Of a stretch of DNA of 64,000 bases, positions 57,501 through 64,000 are shown in pieces. Below the pieces are notes generated by a model. That model did not search any database, was not told the origin of the DNA, and was given only the letters and a program-made list of their open reading frames with translations. The stretch comes from Tubiluchus corallicola (taxonomy: Eukaryota > Priapulida > Priapulimorpha > Priapulimorphida > Tubiluchidae). Position 1 is the stretch's first letter. The number at the start of each line of letters is the position of its first letter. Made by a program: the position numbers and the translations under genes. The stretch is from positions 126,001 to 190,000 of the forward strand of contig JAQGDQ010000138.1 of the NCBI GenBank assembly GCA_030141605.1. The letters are read 5' to 3'.

Positions 57501-60500
57501 ATTATAGTCTTAGGCTTCATTGCAACCAAATTGACAATGACAATTTAGTTTAATTTACCTATTGTTACGACCCGCCTGCCGATTTTAATTTAAGCGCCAG
57601 GTTGGCTTCTCGCCTGTGTTCTGTAACTTGCTTTTGACCTAGTTAGTTAGTTAGTTGTTATAGAGGTGGAAGTAATGTCGGTTGCTCAGGATGACAGCCC
57701 TGATGTTTTGTTTTTGTTAATTTGTGCTTACTGGCAATAAAAATGAAGTAATGTGGCAAGTGTATCTCCGTTTATTCACCACGTTTTGTGTTACCAATTC
57801 CAACTCATAACACTATGAACCACCAATTTCCGCACCAGCATTAACGTAAAGCCACGACATTTTCGATTCCGAGTCAGTTTGTATCCAAAAATCGAAATAT
57901 ACAAATACTAGTTTTGATTGTTAGATATTGGTGTTTGAACTAGAGGCTTTGTGTCGTTTAGACCTGTAGAGATCTTTCTCAGCGACAATAAACCTTTTCA
58001 CAGTTTCGTTGTGCGAACGAGCAGTTGCTGTAGGTCAAAGGTTAAGTGTACCACAGCAACGCGTCTTAACTACAACCGTCACGTGACTTGTGGGTAAAAC
58101 AAAGCCGTCCACCGCATCAGTTCAGTAACTTCAGTTGTTATACTTAATTATGCATTAGTCTGGCAATAGAGTAATTTATTAGCGGGATCTAGCTTAGGAA
58201 CAAGAAAAAATGAACTAGGAAAGGTTTTATCTAGCTGTTAAAACTGTTACTATTACAATAGCTTGGGTTCCAAGGCGTTGTCAAGTGCACACAAATGCGT
58301 TGCGTGGTACACTTAACCTTTGACCATTTCATGATCATCATCAACCGCTGGAACCGTGAAAAGGCTGATTGTTAACTTTTCAGCTGTTTGATTGCCGCGT
58401 AGGCCTACCATATAAGAGTAATTGCTAAGTTAGTTAATGTTGCAGTATTTTAAGGAAACTAATCAATTTGATCGCCAGTCCAGCTGGACATTTAGGTGGC
58501 CTTAATTGATGCCAGTAATTATTTTTATAGAAATCTCGGACGCTCGGGACTGCGAATATCAAATCTCGGACTCGGTACGTGGGTAACATTCGGATCACAA
58601 GTTTCAGATGAGGTAGTATGCAAAACTTACGTCTGTAAAAACGAACGAACAAATGCATGAATTTGTGATGCTCACTTTAAGCTAATTTGACATTGAACTA
58701 TGACCTTCAACCGCTTTTAATATCACAGCTGAATTGCACCAGTAATGTATTGTACATGTAATGTATTTGATAGACATAATTAAACTTAGTGGCGTCCGAT
58801 GCCACTAAACACCATCGTGAACCCCCCCCCCCCCCCCTTCTCGTGTTTTATAATGGAATAAGAAACTCTGGCTAATTACAGAAGGTTGAACAGACCGTTA
58901 TACTACGCCAAGTCATTTATAAATAAAGGCAGCACTGCTGCTACATAACCATTATTCATGGTTGCTGCATTTAATATAGTATATCAGGCCGTTATCTATG
59001 GGCTTATAGAACTATAATTAACCGTAAACCTTACTATTAAATACTAAAATACTTAACTTTGATCCTTAATTTAAGTGTGTGACTATAAGATAAATTAACA
59101 ACTGGCAAATGTAAAGAAAGCCCAAATTATGCGATAATAATTGATAGCTACGATGACCTGAGAGTACTAGGTTTCCACACCTTACAAACAGAGAAACAGT
59201 ACATGGTTTTTCAAATAAAGATTTATTATTACTATTATTATTGTTATTGCTATTGATATTGGTGTTGTTATTATTACTGCTATTGCTATAACACCTGTGT
59301 GTTAGGTTTAAACATGTATTATAATGTACTAATAAAGTGTGGTTAATTGTGTTGACAGAAATTTAATTTATGACTGCTTTTGATCGTGTTGGGTTTTGAG
59401 GAGCATCAAATTTCTACTACTTCTGGCTAGATTTACACTCAGCCTTTTCCTCAGAAATTTTTGAAACCCTAACATATACATACTCTTCAGCATCTTCACA
59501 ACTATAACTCTGGTGTGATTGTAAATACTTCATTAGTGAATATTTTCACTGTTTAATATCGCCACTCGCCAGCTTTTTACCTTTCGTTTCCTTGGAGACT
59601 TCGATTCTTAAGTGTGTCTGCCATTATTTGATAAATGATATCGTATGAAACTTTTTTGTTAACGGAAGGGTCATTACTATAATCACTTACAGAGTTCTGT
59701 TGCTCTATGCATACAATAGAAAATGTGGGCAATCTTTACGTAATCTTAAGAAATCAGATAAAGCAAAAGTAGACAGTGTTTCGCTGTGAGATGATACCTG
59801 CTAGTATATGAATCATACATTTTAGCAGGAAAACAACGCTAGTACATCGTTTCATTTAATGCACTTAAGGAATTACACATACACTATGTTATTATTTGTA
59901 CTAAACAACATAAAAATTAAAGAGTTAATTAAAAAATTAAAGAATAAGAATTTGGCGCCTCCCAAAAATTGGCGTCCTAGGCAACTAGTTTAGTTTGTCT
60001 AGTGGTACAACCAGCTGCATCGCCCGGTGGTACATCTGAAACGGTTAAAAATACAGAGCCTAAACCCTGAGAATAAAAGTGTATAATTTATAAACTTTAA
60101 AGACGAGAGTGTCTAACACTAGGACAGAACCTTGTTCTGTTTTGAGACATAAATAGTGGATTAATTCACGTTTATGGGACGTGGAAATCCCAATACGAAG
60201 AAAAAGAAGCCGGGTCTCCTATTAAGAATTAAGAATTATTTCAATTAGCTATTAAGATTAAAGAACTCGAATGAAGCACAAAGTACAGTTTAGACAGCAT
60301 GATTATGAATGATCGATAAAATCTTGATTAATATCACTGGAAATTTTCTTTGAAAACTTTCGCTAGATCAACGACCCGATCAGTGATTGTCATTATTCAA
60401 CTCGCCTTTAGAGAAAACGGAGTTTCCGTAATTTATTGCTTATGATACTGCTATAAAATATATAACTTGGCAATTACCACACGGGATATAAGCGTTTTTG

Positions 60501-63500
60501 ATGACCAGCGTTAATTAATATTAAATGATTAAATGCGGGCATCGTATCGCTTTCCTTTCAAGTCAAGGCTTCCATTCTGTACTAATAGCAGATATATAGC
60601 GGGTTATTTATAACTGCAGAAAGCTTCTATATTGTCCTGGTGATACGGGTCAGTGAAGAAAAAAGAACACGTATGGGGCGAACTTGTTGTAATACTTAAG
60701 CTAATCCACCAGCTTTCACAGAACTCTGCTTCTAAATGAACTGAAAACACCAACTACGTAAATAAACACCATCTGTGACCTTGAAATAATCAACTAGGCC
60801 ACATGCTGGCACACACGCACCGCACGCATTCAGTTCATGTGTAACGTTCTTTGCAATTTAATTTTAATCAATGATCTTTCTTGACTTATAAATTATTTGT
60901 TTTTCTCATTAACTGTCAATCGGTCGTGCGAGTACCATTTTCTGATGAGAGGCGTTTTAAAATCAAGTCCGAGATGACGCGATTTCTTGTCAAAATGCTG
61001 CCAAATATTTTTAACTTTTACCCCATAATAGGTGGATTTCGTTGTTTAAGTCTTCCCTAAATTTTCGTAAGGTCGTTACTAGAGCGACTGCTACTTCATC
61101 TTTTATGAAAGAACTTCAAATAAAAATAGCGTTTCTGTTTAGAAATAAACTGATTTGTTGTAAATAAGATCTGAAGATCAAGAATATTGCCCTCACTGGT
61201 TGACCCCTGACCCACAGGTAGTGGGTCAAACGTGACAAATTTGTATTTTATTGGCTTACAGTCAAGCGAAAATTCTTGATGAGACAAATTCATTGGAGGT
61301 AATTTTCTGAGATTCAGAACGCTGTCACGGCCACGAGAGAAAAAGTGACAAGTTCAGATTACTTGAAACTGCTACTGTCAAGTACAATAGTGCTTATTTG
61401 CATACTTATTGTTAATTATTTTTACCACACATTTTTATCTTTTGATACGAAATAATATCACCTGTCACAGAAACAGAATTTTACCACAGTTCATTAGTTT
61501 AATATTGTGTTAATGGTGGATAGCATGCTAAACTGACGAAAAGGGGTTGACGAAATGAGTTGTGGCGTCCGAGGTGCGACGTTTTGACTCTTTTGAAGGT
61601 GACGACATTGTATAATCTCGGTCATTATTGGAAATTGTCCCATACTGATTGAAAAATTAAATAACGAATTAGCAGTATATGTATTGTTATTTGCATGTAG
61701 TGATTTTTTCGCGCAAGAGGGATGAATATGACTGTAATAGTGGAATTTACGCATTTAGATATGAAATGATACACTCAATTATATATCTAATGATAATAAT
61801 TTACGTTCACAAACATAAAAGCATAAGAACACGAATAAACAAAAAATTATCATAAACATTGTTATTGAGTTATGTTATAAACTCATATTTTGAAACCAAC
61901 ATTGTCCGCTGGAAAAGAAATGTGAAAAATACGAAGCACAGGTCACTTATACGAAGACTGTGTAATTGAACCAGGAACCATAGCTTAGAAGGCGGAAACC
62001 AAAGTTGAAGTACAAAACTGAAGCATTATAGACAAAAACCTGCTCACTGGTATTTACTAAACACCGATTTTCTGGGTTGTTGTAGTGGTTGTGTGAGCGG
62101 TAAATTTAGACAAAACAGTTTAGGCCCATTTCACATCGAGAACGAAGAAAAAGTGACGTTATGCTTGCCTTATTTCTCAATCCAAAGTACAATTAATAAT
62201 GTTAGTCAATGTAATGTCAGACCTGTTTGTTTTTTAGTAAAGTTTTACTAATCACTTGAAAATTTGAAAATATAGTTATATAAAATAAATATACACGTGT
62301 GTTATTTTCCTTTTTCACGAATATAGTCATCGATATTTGCATTAATAAAACATAAAATCGTCAGTCTGTTAAAAGAGAAATTAAATCTTATTATTTTTTG
62401 CTGAAATGTGTTAATTGCTGCTCACTAAATAAGAAAGTGAGTAGTTAAATTTAAGACTAAATTTCGCGAGGATTCCTCAAGAAAATGGAGCATGCAGTAT
62501 TTCTACCACGCGGGAAAATTCCTCACGAAGAGGACGTATAGCTTCTAGCTGGCAGCAGAATTTCTCACGAAGAATTGAACGAGGAATTTTGCGGCGCGTT
62601 GTCACTGTGAAATGCGCCATAAAAATGTGTTCATTTTCGTGAGGAATGCCGCAAGGAATTTCTCCTAGAGGCATTTAGCTGTGCGTCCTTACTGTGGAAT
62701 GGACCTTAGACTGTTAAGTTCAAGCACGCTGGAATCCCGAATGACAGAATGCATTTGCTTTTTGAAATATCTACTAATGTGGCCAAATTTAGATCTTTGA
62801 CCGTTTTACAGGTATTTCTTGATTTTCTTTGGATAACTGCAAATTAAATTTTTCAAAGGCACGTTAAAATAACTTTCCGTCAATTTAGGTAGCAGAAGAT
62901 ATACTCACGTTAGCCTACGAAAGTGGAATCAATATTTTCGATACTGCTGAAGTCTACGCTCAGGGAAAGTAAGTAATGAACTTAGTGTAGGATGACGCAA
63001 CAATTTATTTAATCTGATAAATTTTATGATTGCTCATACGACTGTTGTGACCGCAATTTGCCATAAGAGAATTCATGAAATTTTATTAATGGCACCAACC
63101 AATGTAATGGGTTAACACATGGTGAATTTGTACATCTAATGAAGCGGGACCCAGGCCTTGTGAAACACAGGCAACCAAGCAACCTGTCATACAAGTAGAA
63201 ATATGACTCTCTAGTGTAGCTAGCCTATTAGTTTTCAATTATATGAAGTTGTCATGAAACGTCACTATTAAATTGACTTTGCGCTTGTCTTTTATAGTGC
63301 GGAAGCCACGCTAGGAAAAATACTGAAGAAAAAGGGATGGCGTCGTTCCAGCTACGTCATATCCACGAAAATTTATTGGGGTGGAAAGTGAGTTCATTGT
63401 TATAAAAACAGAAAAATAATGCTAGACGACAGTATAAACTTTAAACTAAGACCATATACAGTTTGATGGATTTGTAGTTCGTATTTTGTACTACTTGTAT

Positions 63501-64000
63501 CATACACGTGATTTAATGAATGGACTGATAGATGGATGATTGAATGAATAATTAAGTGAATGAGTGAATGAAGCGAAGGAACGAAAATGACTATACAAAC
63601 AAATAATTTGCTTAATTTGAGAAACACAGCCAAACTGCCTCACAAACACTGGGTTATTTTTAGAATTCATCAATGCTTAGACCTGCAATGAATATATTAA
63701 CAAGTTTGCAATCAATAATAGTAGCTGTTCCGTGGCAATTATCGCTGCATAAGAGCGGTGTTTTCTGACGCCAAAGCGAACTTTTCAATGTTGTTAGTAT
63801 GCAATGGGCACCTGTAGTACAACTCGCAGAGGCTGAACTGAGTACACAGGTGTTTTAAAAACATCTGTTCTTGAAAGCTGAAATGCTTATATATATTTTC
63901 TAACTAAACTTTTGCAACGTTGATTAGTCGACATGTTTAACAAAAACCTTCTGAAATCTTTTCCTAAACATTGAGATACCGAGAATGTTTGGCTTCCGTG
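54497..64000 (+). CDS. KCNAB-like: Voltage-gated K+ channel beta subunit (Kv-beta / Hyperkinetic-like), 5' part, runs off the window
   Basis: Family role: Kv-beta subunits are cytosolic NADPH-binding aldo-keto reductase-fold proteins that bind the T1 domain of Shaker-type channels as tetramers and affect inactivation and trafficking. Four exons (54497-54519, 58531-58612, 62889-62968, 63298-63387) join in phase into 91 complete codons with no stop. The product matches rat/human Kv-beta from YRNLG through TKIYWGGK. Active-site residues of the fold are visible: Asp53 (IFDTAEVY), Tyr58 and Lys86 (STKIYW). Only seven residues precede Arg8, so this isoform has no N-terminal inactivation peptide; other first exons could exist. 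Introns are 4011, 4276 and 329 bp. The remaining two thirds of the protein lie beyond the right edge. Confidence 0.94.
56163..56441 (+). mobile_element. hAT transposase C-terminal fragment in Kv-beta intron 1
   Basis: A 92-codon frame whose second half ([18 protein letters not shown], then [15 protein letters not shown]) matches the hAT dimerisation domain (usual pattern SGERxFSKLxLIKNYLRS, then ERLxxLxLLSIE). The stop at 56441 is probably near the natural C terminus. The region upstream of about 56230 does not look like transposase. Intronic relic in the same orientation as the host gene. Confidence 0.7.
57313..57455 (-). repeat. Dispersed repeat family, copy E (inverted, internally deleted)
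   Basis: On the minus strand it reads GTCTCAAAAAACGTTCCGTA...ATACTTTTGCTTAGTTAGTG...GTGTGCTACGAATGCGTTGA, matching the two ends of copies B and C. It sits in Kv-beta intron 1. Confidence 0.55.
57991..58365. mobile_element. Palindromic MITE-like element in Kv-beta intron 1, 165 bp before exon 2
   Basis: Left segment GGTCAAAGGTTAAGTGTACC (from 58033) is mirrored by GGTACACTTAACCTTTGACC (58306-58325). Outer arms also pair (CCTTTTCACAGTTTC at the left, GAACCGTGAAAAGG at the right, ending near 58363). The inner arms are near-perfect over about 30 bp. No coding potential. Boundaries are approximate since I found no flanking duplication. Confidence 0.65.
58531..58612 (+). CDS. KCNAB-like: Kv-beta exon 2
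   Basis: Acceptor ATTTTTATAG before 58531, donor GTAGTA at 58613 (82 nt). It encodes [20 protein letters not shown] then GSQVSDE, near-identical in pattern to vertebrate [27 protein letters not shown] is part of the nucleotide-binding face of the barrel. Confidence 0.95.
58613..62888 (+). other. Kv-beta intron 2
   Basis: Bounded by donor GTAGTA and acceptor TTTAG. Holds a C tract (58822-58838), a TTA-type repeat and, near 59953-60020, a block (TTGGCGCCTCCC...GGCGTCCTAGGCAACTAG) that resembles the end of a DNA transposon. Short frames on the minus strand show no domain. Confidence 0.8.
59218..59292. repeat. (TTA)n-derived trinucleotide repeat in Kv-beta intron 2
   Basis: TTATTATTACTATTATTATT followed by TTG/CTA/TTA variants over about 75 bp. 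Confidence 0.7.
62889..62968 (+). CDS. KCNAB-like: Kv-beta exon 3
   Basis: Acceptor CAATTTAG before 62889, donor GTAAGT at 62969 (80 nt). It encodes [18 protein letters not shown] then TAEVYAQG, ending two bases into the next codon. It carries the catalytic Asp (FDTAE) and Tyr (EVY). The next exon completes the split codon as AAT (Asn), where the vertebrate protein has Lys. Confidence 0.96.
63298..63387 (+). CDS. KCNAB-like: Kv-beta exon 4
   Basis: Acceptor TTTTATAG before 63298, donor GTGAGT at 63388 (90 nt). It encodes [18 protein letters not shown] then [11 protein letters not shown], against vertebrate [18 protein letters not shown] then LVITTKIFWGG. Lys86 in STKIYW is the conserved reductase lysine. 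No further exon was found between 63388 and 64000. Confidence 0.96.

Noticed and set aside
63520-63585. GAAT/GATG short repeats after Kv-beta exon 4
   Set aside because: Simple tetranucleotide drift, not a 15-bp array.
63820-63865. Possible Kv-beta exon 5 (GAGGCTGAACTGAG, then CAGGTG)
   Set aside because: In the required phase it hits a stop at once and does not resemble the next Kv-beta segment.

Overview
This window is animal nuclear DNA, most likely from an invertebrate. It is AT-rich, has no long open frames and no operon-like packing, and its coding signal sits in short exons with GT/AG splice sites. Remnants of several animal transposon classes fill much of the rest. The sequence does not let me name a phylum. 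No prokaryotic, plasmid, phage or CRISPR feature was seen.

Two host genes are supported, both on the + strand. The first (34230-38941) is a complete five-exon gene for a p24/TMED family cargo receptor of the gamma (TMED1/5) type. It would encode about 243 residues: signal peptide, GOLD domain with both cysteines, a diverged helical stalk, one C-terminal membrane helix and a short tail. The second starts at 54497 and runs off the right edge. It is the 5' part of a voltage-gated potassium channel beta subunit (Kv-beta, KCNAB / Hyperkinetic-like, an aldo-keto reductase fold). Four coding exons (54497-54519, 58531-58612, 62889-62968, 63298-63387) join in phase and give the first 91 residues, including the Asp, Tyr and Lys of the reductase active site. 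A CRE plus TATA promoter-like block lies about 700 bases upstream.

The left third (1-25 kb) holds no recognised host exon. It contains a decayed Ty3/gypsy element (13.3-15.3 kb) with protease and reverse transcriptase deleted, a LINE 3' end (17.4-17.8 kb), a hAT transposase fragment (18.8 kb), a GATTCG-rich repeat (21.9-22.7 kb) and a very long GT microsatellite (23.3 kb). The middle holds a 1053-bp non-autonomous hAT element with a perfect 8-bp target duplication (25.4-26.4 kb), LINE fragments on both strands (27.9-28.8 and 31.0-32.5 kb), and a promoter-like block at 27.6 kb. Between the two genes lie a 221-bp hAT-type MITE (44.7 kb), a hammerhead-like inverted repeat (47.5 kb), a CT/CTAT microsatellite (48.9 kb) and a 1043-bp element with identical 35-bp inverted ends (49.8-50.8 kb). 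A ~450-bp dispersed repeat occurs five times. Kv-beta intron 1 carries a hAT fragment and a palindromic MITE close to exon 2.

The least conventional structure is a set of three unrelated-sequence loci (2.9, 6.1-6.6 and 36.2-36.4 kb). Each is a degenerate array of about 15-bp units in which the two halves are inverted relative to each other. Nothing here amounts to a demonstrated new multi-gene system.
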